Below, one piece after another: positions 23,765-36,600 of a DNA stretch of 64,000 bases. Under the pieces are notes generated by a model, which worked only from the letters and a program-made list of their open reading frames with translations, was not told where the DNA came from and searched no databases. Each line of letters starts with the position of its first letter. Position 1 is the first letter of the stretch. Made by a program: the position numbers and the translations under genes. Origin of the DNA: Arion vulgaris. Lineage: Eukaryota; Mollusca; Gastropoda; Stylommatophora; Arionidae. The DNA lies in assembly GCA_020796225.1 (NCBI GenBank), contig CM036753.1, positions 3,534,001 through 3,598,000 of the forward strand, written 5' to 3'.

Positions 23765-23860
23765 CGGAAACGAATTTGCTTCAATTTGCTTCAATTTGCT
23801 TCCAATTTGCTTCCAATTTGCTTCCAATTTGCTTCCAATTTGCTTCCAATTTGCTTCCGC
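23765..23860. repeat. 12-bp microsatellite-like array
   Basis: The unit is TCCAATTTGCTT, about eight copies, the first ones shortened to CAATTTGCTT. It abuts a tRNA-like sequence on the right. Confidence 0.95.
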
Positions 23861-23930
23861 TGCAGAGTTTGAACCCGGTACGCTTGTGTTGTGATCGAGC
23901 TCATTACCGCTTGAGCTACAGACGCTGAAT
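23858..23930 (-). mobile_element. tRNA-like SINE head or tRNA pseudogene
   Basis: The minus strand reads GCGTCTGTAGCTCAAGCGGT (A box), AATGAGCTCG, then CCGGGTTCAAACTC (B box). The D-arm GCTC/GAGC pairs, but the acceptor stem does not close and no credible anticodon stem forms. A functional tRNA is therefore unlikely. It lies next to the tail of the family D SINE. Confidence 0.55.
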
Positions 23931-23934
23931 TAAC

Positions 23935-24215
23935 AATCTTCTTCTTCTTCTTCTTCCAACGCTTCATATCGACCACTTGTTAACCACTCTTTGTGATTGG
24001 TATGTGATATGAGCCTAAGAGCGATTATATGTTGTGCCAGTTATGCACCTACAAGTAGGCCAGCACATCCGATTTCTGCAACGCTTTTTATTTACTAGAA
24101 TACCTTCCCTAGGTCCCCCTACCTCAGTCGTCTCTTACAACATGCCTTGCAGGTCGGAGTGTTACTATTCTATGCCCCCTGCGAGCCCCAGCAAGACACG
24201 GGCTGAATGAAGAAT
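23935..24215 (-). mobile_element. SINE family D copy with GAA tail
   Basis: Read on the minus strand, it starts near 24215 (CCCGTGTCTTGCTGGGGCTC). It passes AAATAAAAAGCGTTGCAGAA and CATATAATCGCTCTTAGG, and ends GTTAACAAGTGGTCGATATG followed by GAAGAAGAAG at 23939-23957. A close full copy is at 51730-51990 (minus), with fragments at 43240-43300, 55690-55795 and 56195-56425. Confidence 0.75.
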
Positions 24216-24284
24216 CGAATGTTAGTGAAACGTATCAGACTTATGTTTCATTAGATAACAGAAAGAGATATATAAATATATATA

Positions 24285-24358
24285 TATGAGCGGTATGGAG
24301 AAATTACTTGCAGGCCCTATGTAACGTATAACGGTACGAGAGGAATTATTATTATTAT

Positions 24359-24400
<42 letters not shown>
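24285..24400 (+). mobile_element. 5'-truncated LINE 3' end with ATT/AT tail
   Basis: GCGGTATGGAGAAATTACTT, GCAGGCCCTATGTAACGTAT and AACGGTACGAGAGGAATTAT encode and follow [17 protein letters not shown]. They match the minus-strand element at 34750-35060, then run into TTATTATT and (AT)n. Only about the last 60 bp of the element is present. It lies 60 bp upstream of the first PTPN4 exon. Confidence 0.85.
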
Positions 24401-24401
<1 letters not shown>

Positions 24402-24459
24402 TTTCTATAGTATGAATAATCTTACTGACTTGATTAACGGATTTCTCTTATCTTTGTAG

Positions 24460-24631
24460 TGATGGTGGATTTGTTGCACGTAACTCACGTGATGCCTACC
24501 AGGGCAATGTACCCATCAAAGTGGTCAACTTTAGTGGTAACGTGGACACAGCTACCGCTAACGGCAACATTAACACTAGCAGTCAAATACAAGATCCTTT
24601 GTATGATCTGCCATGCTATGACGAGTTCCTG
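24460..24631 (+). CDS. PTPN4: PTPN4 exon 1 of window: linker before PDZ
   Basis: The exon is 172 nt, with acceptor TTTGTAG before 24460 and donor GTGAGT at 24632. One base completes an upstream codon, then 57 codons follow (residues 1-57), ending in phase 0. The translation starts [15 protein letters not shown] and ends [10 protein letters not shown]. It has no recognisable domain. It is low-complexity and polar (NGN, NTSS) and fits the variable linker between the FERM-adjacent region and the PDZ domain. Support comes from the good splice sites, the open frame and the phase match to the exon at 39998. Because it is poorly conserved in the family it is less certain than the others. The next recognised exon is 15.4 kb away. 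Confidence 0.75.
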
Positions 24632-27600
24632 GTGAGTATTGCGTGTGTGTAGTTGTATACTTAATTAATTGTGAGAAATACAGACACAGTAACTGTGTTA
24701 TTTCCAATCTCACCGTAAATACGAATAGAGCATTCATCTTCAATTGTGTCTAGTTTATGTTGTCATTTTCCCTTGTAAACAAATAGTGATCGTTTGAAAA
24801 GTGTATTTTTGTCTTGGTGACACAATGGAGCTGGGTATTCTTCCAGAGATTCATTTAAAGTAGTGATTGACAGGGTGTTGCCATGCCATGACCTGGAAGT
24901 GTTGGATCAACAGCTAAATTATGTGATGATAACCTTAGTGTTGAACCAACAGATTTATGATGCAGGATCTAGTGAGATTCCAAAGACGGCCAATATAAGG
25001 AGATGAACAGTTGACAAACAGTGAATGTTATCTCGGTTGTGTTGTTGAAGTCTGCTGGTGACTTGTGTCTGTATACTAGAGGAAATCAACAATTTTCTAT
25101 TGGCAAGCATGTCGTCCACGTTTGTTATAGACCCACACACCAGATGCTGATTCTAGTAGGTTTAATCGCAGCCACCGGTAACATAAGACCGAATACCTTA
25201 GCCGACACATTGGATATTCCTGTTAGATGGGCGCTGATTTTTGTATATGTTTGATAGAACATTGTACGCTTTTTTTTGCAATTTTACTCAATTGTATGAG
25301 TTTATGATTATTTATTGGTGACAAATATTCATAAAATTGATATTCATTTAGTGTTCAACTTGTAACATAATACTGATATTCCTTAGTGTTGAACGTGTAA
25401 CATAATACTGATATTCCTTAGTGTTAAACTTAACTTGTAACATAATACTGATATTCATTAGTGTTCAACTTGTAACATAATATTGATATTCATTAGTGTT
25501 CAACTTGTAACATAATACTGATATTCATTAGTGTTCAACTTGTAACATAATACTGATATTCATTAGTGTTCAACTTGTAACATAATACTGATATTCATTA
25601 GTGTTCAACTTGTAACATAATACTGATATTCCTTAGTGTTCAACTTGTAACATAATACTGATATTCATTAGTGTTCAACTTGTAACATAATACTGATATT
25701 CCTTAGTGTTCAACTTGTAACATAATACTGCTATTCATTAGTGTTCAACTTGTAACATAATACTGATATTCCTTAGTGTTAAATGTGTAACATAATACTG
25801 ATATTCATTAGTGTTCAACTTGTAACATAATACTGATATTCATTAGTGTTCAACTTGTAACATAATACTGATATTCATTAGTGTTAAACTTAACGTGTAA
25901 CATAAAATAATCTTGATTTAGCATGCTGTGTGTTTTCTTTTAAAAATGAATTAGTCTATATACAACAACACTGGAATGTGAGGATCACGTGACAGTTGTG
26001 GTCTTATTTCCTAGAATTTTACCTGAGCCCGCCGACCGTATGTTTATCGAAGGCTACGGTTTAATATACATCCAAAGTAACGTAATATGCCACCATTTAC
26101 TTGAGCTATTGCTTGTTGTCACATGATATCAGCAAATTCTACTATAGTTGGGACATCTCTACAAAACATATGTGAAATGCTGAGAGGAGCATGCTCATGT
26201 ATTATTATAGCAACAACCAACAGACTTCTACTGTGCAACCTCTTACCTGGACACATTCTGATTTGCATTGTGGATACCTGTTCGTGTCCGTGTAAGGTGT
26301 GTTGCGTGTGTCGTTAATGTGAAACGTATAAGATCGCCATGTGCCAGTGTGCTTGTTACTAAAGTAGGGAAAGAATTTGCCAACACATTTTCCAAATGTG
26401 ATATTTCTGTATGTACTTCTAGCGACTAGCTGTATATTAAACGGTGTTTTCATGACGGATATGTCTGCATATATTTATTTCAAAATGATGATAGTAGAAT
26501 GTGATGGTGTAGCTGTAGTGTAGGTAGGGATTGATGATTGAACCTACAATGTGACAATTCCGGACTGGTGAGACGTTGTGACAACATATTATGGGATTAG
26601 TATGATGGCACATTATATGTACATAGTTCTGTAGTCTCTGCCGCTAATAGTAGTTTATACACCGCTTAAGAGATGTGCTAACTTAATTAAATTCCAGGTT
26701 CAAATGTATACGGCGACATAGCTCATGTGCAGATTGGTATAGTTCTGATTTGGATGTTACGAGTTATGTTTGGTCGTTGAGAATAATTGGTAAAATGTGT
26801 TATGTTTGGTTGTTGAGAATAATTGGTAAAATGTGTTATGTTTGGTCGTTGAGAATAATTGTTAAAGTGTGTTATGTTTGGTCGTTGAGAATAATTGGTA
26901 AAATATGTTATGTTTGGTCGTTGAGAGTAATTGGTAAAATGTGTTATGTTTGGTCGTTGAGAGTAATTGGTAAAATGTGTTATGTTTGGTCGTTGAGAAT
27001 AATTGGTAAAATGTGTTATGTTTGGTCGTTGAGAATAATTGGTAAAATATGTTATGTTTGGTCGTTGAGAATAATTGGTAAAATATATTATGTTTGGTCG
27101 TTGAGAGTAATTGGTAAAATATATTATGTTTGGTCGTTGAGAATAATTGGTAAAATATGTTATGTTTGGTCGTTGAGAATAATTGGTAAAATGTGTTATG
27201 TTTGGTCGTTGCGAATAGACGTATTGTAAATATTGATACTGTGCAACTGTTTTGCTGCTGACATTTCAATATAGCCGTCATATTATGTTAAAGGGACCGA
27301 GCACTTATTGAAATGCTCTGTGTGCTGATATGTGGATTCCATCATTTTCAAAACGATATTGCAATATAATGATAACAACAATGACAACGTAATAGAACAA
27401 TATGCAAGGGGATGCTAGTTAGGTAGTAGATTGATTGAGTGATAGAACCATCAACATAGTCAGTCATGTGTGTTTCGACCTCTTTCTTACACATGGTGAC
27501 CTCCGCGGTAGTGCACGTACTCCGTTGTACTGACGATGGTTCCATGTAATTTTAAAGTAAAGATTTCTGTGATTTAATGTTCATCTCTTGAAATGAATTC

Positions 27601-30600
27601 TGGCAGTAACTTTTAGCCTCCAACTTTAACTCCTTGTGGATGAAACACCACACTACGTGGTTTTGGTTTGGACGCTTTTTACCAGGGTCACAACTAAATG
27701 GAGTTTTATTTTTATTCTAAAAACAAATGGCTTGTCAAAACATGGCTTTTGCGCCCACTAAGTATTGCCAATACTGTGACGACTTGTAAGTATGCTACTT
27801 TTGCCTTCATGCTCATTCATAAGTTTCACTTTAACAAAATTCTGCACCTTTGCGTAATGCTGTTTTCCATATAACTGGGCCATCAGCTAGTTTTTCACAT
27901 TGGTTGGGACCGATAGAAAACGTTATTCATTGATGCCTTGCAGATATCATTATATTTGAGCAGTGCTCTATCTTGGAGCCTCTATCTATGTATTCTCTAA
28001 TCATGTTTTGCCTTTTAACGTCAGGTCGAAAAAAGAGACACATGTAGCGAGTCTCTCTATGTACCTTGCTTTTCTTTCTCTTCTCCAACCCTGATTTGCC
28101 TCACAGCTTCAGGGTAAGAAGAGTTTTCTAGCACGGGCTTTTGTGTATGCTTCATAAATACTGTCTTTAGTCGCCTTTGTTATCTCTCAGGTCCACCTTT
28201 TGCATGGCCGGCTTTTTGTTTTGCATCCAATGTATCGGAGCAACATTGCTCTGTGGTGTACTGGTGGTTGATAATCTGCTTATGTGGCCGAACCATTTAA
28301 TTTGTTGCTTCTTGATAAAGTTCAGTACTGATGCTGTACCCACTTTTTCCTGATGTCTTCATTTCTAAACCGGTCTCTTCTTGTTACTCCCAGCATTCTT
28401 CGTAGACACTTCAGTAGCACTGGTAGCATAATGTAGGGAGAAATATTGTGTTGAAGAGTACTCTTTTTGTGTTCATGGTGACCTGTTTGCATTTTAAAAT
28501 GGGCGCAATTTGTCCTACTGTTTGATTTGCTTTGTTGCGTCTATGTTGGATTTCGTTAGTTATTCTTCCGTTTGCTGAAAAGATGCTCCTTAGGTATGTA
28601 AAGTCTTTGACGTGTTTTAATGGGCATTTGTCGATGGCGATATCGGTGGTGTTTTCCTCTAGCGAATGTCATTACTTCAGTTTTGTCGATGTTTATTCTC
28701 ATATTGTATTCATTACATGTTAACTGGAGTCTTTTAATGTGTTGCTGTAGCTGTTCCTCTGTTGTTGATACGATTGCTTGGTCGTCTGCAAAAATAAATT
28801 CGTTTAGAGTTCCCCAATGTTTCTCTCTTCACTAGAGTTAACAGTTTTACAGAGGTTATCTATATATGTGATGAACAGCAGCGGTGATAGTACGCATCCT
28901 TGTATTACTCCTGACCCAACTTTTCTGATAGGCCTGTGTATGGTTCTAACTATGCACTGGCGTTTTATATAGATAGGCCTGTGTATGGTTCTAACTATGC
29001 ACTGGCTGTTTATATAGATAGGCCTGTGTATGGTTCTAACTGTGCACTGGCTGTTTATATAGATGCGATTTTCTTCCGAAAGTTCACAGAACAACACATG
29101 TTGGGGTATGCCCATATTTTCTTATATTTCTCTATCTATGGCCACTTTCGTCTTTACAGTCAATTGGCAAGTGCTTTACTGTGACAACTTCTACGTTTGC
29201 TTTTGTTTTTCTTGCTTTTCAGCTCATCTGTAAGTTTCTCGTGACTTACTTTCTTTTTTTGTGTCCGAGCCGAAAGCAAGGATGAAGTTTCGTCTCTATT
29301 TATGCTTAGCCTGGACATCTGATATGGGAAATGTACCTTGCCCACTTTGCACAAACTCTACCCTATTGTTTCATCCAAAGGAAAGACAACGTCCATACGT
29401 TTGGAATCAAGCAGAGTTTGCAGGGGATGTCAGAACATGGAATGCTATACACACATAACCATACACTTCCTTTGGGGTCTTCCCTGCACCCCCGGATTTG
29501 GGGTCAAGGTTTACTCATCTAGTATTCTGCATAACTGTGCTGACCCACAAGGCAGTGGGGATTTTCTATCATGATTTACTCCCCTAGCTTTTAGCTCTTT
29601 CAAGCCTCTCTCCACAAGACAGTGGGTCTAACAGTTGCAGATGGTACCACCTACTGTCATACGGTAGCAGATGAAACATCTGAACTGATCTCATTTCTAA
29701 TATGTGAGCAGTATTGCCATTACTAGCTATTTCTCTACATTAACTATACATTGCCTAATATTTCAGTACGTTAGAAGCACATGTTGATGATTTGACGCAG
29801 TCATATTAGTTAAGATGAATAACAATCGATACCATCTAGTGAACAATCTAGTGATCACAATCTAGTGACTACTAGCGTTCTACATTAACATTATCATTGA
29901 CAAATGTGTTCAAATACACCTATGACGTCTACGTTAAGATACGTCCATCAGAACGACAACACACTATGTGATTAATCTGCTACTAAGGCAGGAGGTACTA
30001 CAAATGTCACAATAGGTTACTAGTTTATTAGATCTGCATTCCTGTACCTATTACGTTTGCGATTCTTCCTCCATTGACGGTGGTGGCAGTATTGTATTTG
30101 TCTATCTCGTTCAAGTCAGGACAACGCTAGCGTCGTTCATAGATAACAACAGTTCAAGGTCGGCAAGGGTTATAACATTTCAAAAGAAGTGAACAAGAGT
30201 TCAGATCTCGATCTCTCTCTCTATCTCTCTGGGTGTGTGTGAAATATTTGTCCTTTTTCGACTTCTTCTATCCCATATTCTTGTTCCTAATCCACTTTTT
30301 GCTTTTCTCCTTTTCCTTTCTTTTTTCTCCTTTCTTTTTTTCTTTCTTTTTTCTTCTTTCTATTCCTAATCCACTTCTTGCCATTCTCGTTTTCCTTTCT
30401 TTTTCTTCTCTCTATTCCTAATCAACTTCTGTCCTTTCTCTTCTTTTTTATTTTTCCTCAACATAATGTTATTTTAGATACTTTTTTTTTCTCTCTTCAT
30501 ATTTTCTCCCTTCTCTGCTTCATCATATTGCTCTTCTTCTTGATCTCCCTCATATTTTCTCCCTTCTCTGCTTCATCATATTGCTCTTCTTCTTGATCTC

Positions 30601-33600
30601 CCTCATATTTTCTCCCTTCTCTGCTTCATCATATTGCTCTTCTTCTTGATCTCCCTCATATTTTCTCCCTTCTCTGCTTCATCATATTGCTCTTCTTCTT
30701 GATCTCCCTCATATTCTCTTCATCATCGTTTACATCTATTCTTTTTTCTTCAGAGCAATGGCGGAATGCGTGAGGGTCATTCAGAGTCAGAGCTGTTTGA
30801 TTCTGAACACGACTTTGCTAGCGCATTTTCGCCATGTTTGGTCGGGTATTTTCCGGTTTCGTTTGCCGAGCTACTGAGTTAGTGCTTGAGCAACGCTGTG
30901 AGCTATGAATGATACATGGAATGCTCTTTGCTGTGTCAACCGTGCGTTTGTTGTGTGTATTCAGAAAATGGCGGACAGCGGTTATGACTAAAAAGCTCAA
31001 TCTGCCGTATGCAGTTATATTGCGGGTGCAGAAAGCTGGATTTTGTCGTGATTGATGTTCCTTCGACAAGAATTGCAATTCAAGTGATGAACAGTTTTGT
31101 GTTGCTACATTAGCGACGGCCATATGCATTTTATGCGGTGCAGCTTTCTTTTTGTGGCGGTATGTGGCTGTTTCATTCTGGAATTAGTTCCCACAGGAGA
31201 CATTTCACAGTTGTTAGCATTTCGTGTGATTTTCATTGGCACAGGAACGGAGCAATTATGGGTGACCCGTTGCAGTGAAGTTGGAACCGTACTTATGAAC
31301 TATGAACTTATGAACTTTGTTCTTGATCATCGTTTACATCTATTCTGTTTTCTTCTTCCTCATATTCCGCTTGTTCTTCATTCTTTCCTTCTCTTTCTCC
31401 AATTTGTCTTTTATCTCATGTTTTCTCCTTTTTTTCTTTATCCTCCTTTCTTCTTTGTTATTTGATGTTTGAAATGTGTTATTGCTAGTTAACTTCGTTC
31501 AAGTATGACGTTTTGTTGTTTGGTTATATTTGATGGTATTTGTAAGTACTGTAGATGAGAATGTTAGATAGGTTGGGAGTCACTTGAATAGTTCTGCAGG
31601 AGACGGTACCGAATAGAATTCAATGCGCATCGACAGTTATTCAACTGGGAATAAGTAGCTTTAGTTGTAGTGATAGTTGGTGTAGTTGTATTAGTGGTGG
31701 TGGTTGTAGTAGTAGTGGGGGAAGTAGTTTTAGTGTTGGTAGATATGTGTAATGTAAAACCGTCCATCGCAAGCGATGATAGCCTCAGACGTGGGCTGCT
31801 GCACTCTCTGGTGTGTGCGGAGGTTATTATAGAATCTATTCCCAGAACACAGCCCCTACCACAGGTGGGGCATACATGATCAAGGTTAGACATGTGTGTG
31901 TTGTGTGTTCTGTTTTTTTCGCGCAGCTCGTTTTCTCTGTGCCTGAACGGCACGACGATTCTCAGCTATGCAAGTTCCTTTGAGATCTGACTGAACATTA
32001 CAAAAACAGAACTACATACAACTGACTCATACAATAATACATATAAGCTAAGGCGTGTCTATAGTGTGATGAACTATTGCAATGTGACAACATACGCTTA
32101 TTGAGCTAATCAAACAACGAAACTAGATTATGTAGACATCTTTCATGTCCTTTCATTTCCTGTTTGATTCCAATTTGAATCAAATCTGATATTTTGCCTT
32201 CCTGTGTTTTAACAAAAGGGGACGGGTGGTCGTTGATGATTATTTGTTAGTTTGTTGCATTCAATCACAAACGTCTGGGGTTTGAATTTCTCGTTCGATT
32301 GATTGTCTCTTATCTAGTAGGTAGAGCTGAAAATTGGTACACGACTTCCTGATTTGGGACATTCAAAATCGTTGCCAGAGCTCCTTTGTAAGTGCTCTAT
32401 CGCTAGTCAGTCGGATTTGATTCTTCTGGAAGATACACATATCACAAACAGAGCAAACACATAAATCAGTTTGTCTGCCTTGCTCATAACTGGGACACAA
32501 TAAATCAGTTTGTCTGCCTTGCTCATAACTGGGACACAATAAATCAGTTTGTCTGCCTTGCTCATAACTGGGACACAATAAATCAGTTTGTCTGCCTTGC
32601 TCATACCTGGGACACAATAAATCAGTTTGTCTGCCTTGCTCATACCTGGGACACACTCATTCCTTGATTTCGAAATGTACAGAAACATACAAATCTGAGG
32701 TGACCAGAGCGTATCAGATCAAATCTGGAGAAACTGAGGGAGTCTGCGTGATACTGAATAAATTGACGTTCAAGGACAAAGACACGTATGTATGGTATCA
32801 CATAGGCAAGCAAAATGAGTAATCAAATCATAAAACTAACACAGCATGTCTATTAGAGAACTTGGCTTCCATAACAGCTCGATGTATCTATCATATATAT
32901 AAACACGATGCATTGGATGCAACCATTAACAAATCGTTTATCACATTTTGTACCCAGCTTGACCTTCACATTCTCTTCATCTTATAGGTATATATTCCCT
33001 TTCGTGATTATCATATGCAAGTCTCTGTCACGTTTTAGATGACACCAAGTCTCTTGTCACGTTTTGGATGACACAATAGAAAATATATTCCTTGACATTT
33101 GTCTTTTATTTATGTTCTTGTCATGTAAAATGATAAAAGAACTCAGATTTGACTAGATTACAGCTCTTCTTTATAATTATTGATTAATACGTTTCCACAA
33201 AAAAAATAAAGTTTTGAACTTCCTTCTTGTGCGTTCAGTTAGTCGGTCATGATAGATCATCAAATGTGTCCTACACATGCAGGTGACAGTTGCCTCGTAC
33301 ATGTTTGGGTTGCGCCTCTGCTTCTACCAGGTGTTAGTTAATAGAACTGCACCATAACGATGGACAAGATTGTGGTACACATATATTCTTCTCGTATTGA
33401 CCGGTGTATCATAATTTATCAAAGTTTTGTAACATTGCTTGCACACTTAGTCTTGGGCAGGTTGTGTTTTCAGTGTTGGCTGCAAGTCGGCAATCGGATT
33501 GATTAAAAACAAAACAACTAACCTATGTACCCCTTCCAGTGGCAAGAGCCAATATCAAATGAATACATATGAAATATTATCACATCCTGGTGATTTTCCT

Positions 33601-36600
33601 GTCTTCGTGTTTTTTTTTTTATATTGACAATTCAACTTCCTCAAACTATGGTTCCGGATTTTGCTCTGTTCTCGTATTCGTCTCTGTTCTCGTATTCGTC
33701 TCTGTTCTCGTATTCGTCTCTGTTCTCGTATTCGTCTCTGTTTATATATATATATATATTGCTGCAGTACTTCTTTTATATGTTGAGAATGTTTTCTTGT
33801 TCTGTTAGGGTCCTTTCCATCTTGTTGTTTATTGCGTTAAGCTTTGCTTTAACAATTCTGTTCATTGTTTATATATGAGAAACACGTGTGTGTCAACGAT
33901 TGACGTGACAACATTGGTGTGTTATCTGGTAGAGATATCAGCTATTTTAGTTATATGACTGTTATTTGACATGTCTCCCTGCATACCTACGTGGTGATAT
34001 CTGTCGACCCTTACAGCTTAGTATTACACTTATCATTGCTTACTTCAATCGTGCCACTAGTCTAACAGGAAAGGCGTGACCTCCTTGTGTGTTTGTCCGT
34101 GCTTGTGTGTGTGTGTGTGTGTGTCTCTCTGCTATAATCTATGCATACTGACATCAGCTGCTGTATATGTTGGGAAACCAAAAACCAGGTGCCCTCCGTG
34201 AGAGTAACATATTTGAACCTATCTGAAACAATTTCCCATGACATCAGCGTGTTGTCACTTTTCATTACTTCTGAAAGGTAATAAACCACTCAAGGACTAG
34301 TCCATACACAAGCACACATAGTACACAGCAAACAGTATTCTCAAACTTTGGTCAACAAAATACTGGTCAATGTTTCTTTTGCTATGTTGTGTGTTCTCTA
34401 TGTCAAACATAAACATCATTTAGATTACAAGACACACCCGCAGGAGACATGTGTACAGCATAACCAGACATGTATCTGACTGGTAGCAACTGCTCAAGAT
34501 AAGTGAGCAGTCACCAATGATTATGCGTGTGGACAGCAGGACTTTAGATTTGTAGGAGACTCATTCTCAACAATGAAGAATTTCAACGTGTAGAGAGCTA
34601 CGAATATCTGGGCTCAATAGTCAACAATAACGGCGACATCTCCAAAGAGATCTAAAGAAGATTGGCAATAGCAATCAGGAAGTTACACGAAGAACATGTG
34701 GCAAAGCACCAGCAAAATACTAAAATTAAAAATACTGAGAACATACAAATAATTCCTCTCGTACCGTTATACGTTACATAGGGCCTGCAAGTAATTTCTC
34801 CATACCGCTCTATCCTGGGCAACGTGCTCAATCTCCTCCATGGAACTGAGACCGATATTTCCTGCCTCTCTCAGCAAAGTTCGTTTCAGGGTCTCCTTAG
34901 GTCGACCTCTCTTTCTTAAACCCTTTGCATCCCACTTCAATGCCTGTTTTGATATTCGTTGATCATTTCTTCTCAAGGTGTGCCCAACATATCTCCATCT
35001 TTTCTTTCTTATAACAGTTGTCACTAGTGGTTGACCAGACATGTCTCTGATTTCTACTTCTGATTAGTGGCTACTTATGGTTGTGAATTATGGACTATTA
35101 CACAAACAACAAGAACGAAAATCCAGTCCTTCGAAACTAAATGCTACAGAAAGATCCTACGAATACCATGGACAGAAATTAAATGCTACAGAAAGATCCT
35201 ACGAATACCATGGACAGAAAAACGGAAGAATACTGATGTCCTGAAAGAACTGAATGCTAAAGACAATTGGCTGATAAACGATATACTATACAAACAAATT
35301 AGATACTCTGGCCACATCAAGCGTCATGATGGCCTGGAGAGAACAATACTAGAGGGCAGGGTCCCAGGACGCAGAGGCAGTGGCAGATCAAGAAGAAGAT
35401 GGCTACAAGATATTAAAAACCATGAATATGACCATCGACGAAGTGGGTGAACTGGCTAGAGACAGAGTGAATTTCATATGCACTGCAAAGAGAGCAACGT
35501 CCTATAAAGGATACACATCTTGATGATGATGAGGAGACTCATGGTAACTGCTGAAGAAGATAACACATAGTAAAATCGACAGAAGAAAGACAGTTGAAGA
35601 CCTATACTCTGCTACAAATGAGACAGCTTTAGCTATAGTATTATTAGCATTAGACTAGAGATATAGAAAGTAAGTTGAGTCTGCAACAAAAAATCAACAA
35701 ACAAAATGATACAACTTCAGGATGAAATGATACAACTTCAGGATGAAATGATACAACTTCAGGATGAATGATACAACTTCAGGATGAAATGATACAACTT
35801 CAGGATGAATGATACAACTTCAGGATGAATGATACAACTTCAGGATGAAATGATACAACTTCAAGATGATACAACTTCAGGATGAAATGATACAACTTCA
35901 GGATGAAATGATACAACTTCAGGATGAAATGATACAACTTCAGGATGAATGATACAACTTCAGGATGAAATGATACAACTTCAGGATGAAATGATACAAC
36001 TTCAGGATGAATGATACAACTTCAGGATGAATGATACAACTTCAGGATGAAATGACACAACTTCAGGATGAATGAGACAACTTCAGGATGAAATGATACA
36101 ACTTCAGGATGAAATGATACAACTTCAGGATGAATGATACAACTTCAGGATGAAATGATGAACTCAGAGAAATGTCTAGTCAACCACTAGTAACTACTGT
36201 TATAAGAAATATATCAAACCCCTGTGAGTGTGGTTCAACTCCGCAGGCTGGCAGAAAAACCACAGGTTCTCCAGATTTACAGTGTTTGTGGCACCGAACC
36301 GAAGGGTTACGATGTCCATGGCGCCGAACCGAAGAGTTGAAAGCTCAAGTGCTTCTGGATCCACACACCAAAAAAAGAAATAAAAATAAATATAATATGG
36401 AAATATGTTGTAGTTTCTACTCTGTGTGGATTTTCTTTTTTCTTTCTTGTATAATACTTGGCTGCTTGTATATTATCTTTCATTTCTTCTGCGTTCATTC
36501 TCAACACCTCTTTGTTGGCCTCTCTTTGTGGTTTTTGGCAGAAGAATGGTGTTACATTTGACTGCTTGTTGACAACATTATAAGAACATCAGCTATGTTT

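Noticed and set aside
23858..23930. tRNA gene on the minus strand
   Set aside because: A and B boxes are present, but the acceptor and anticodon stems do not form; treated as a SINE head or tRNA pseudogene.
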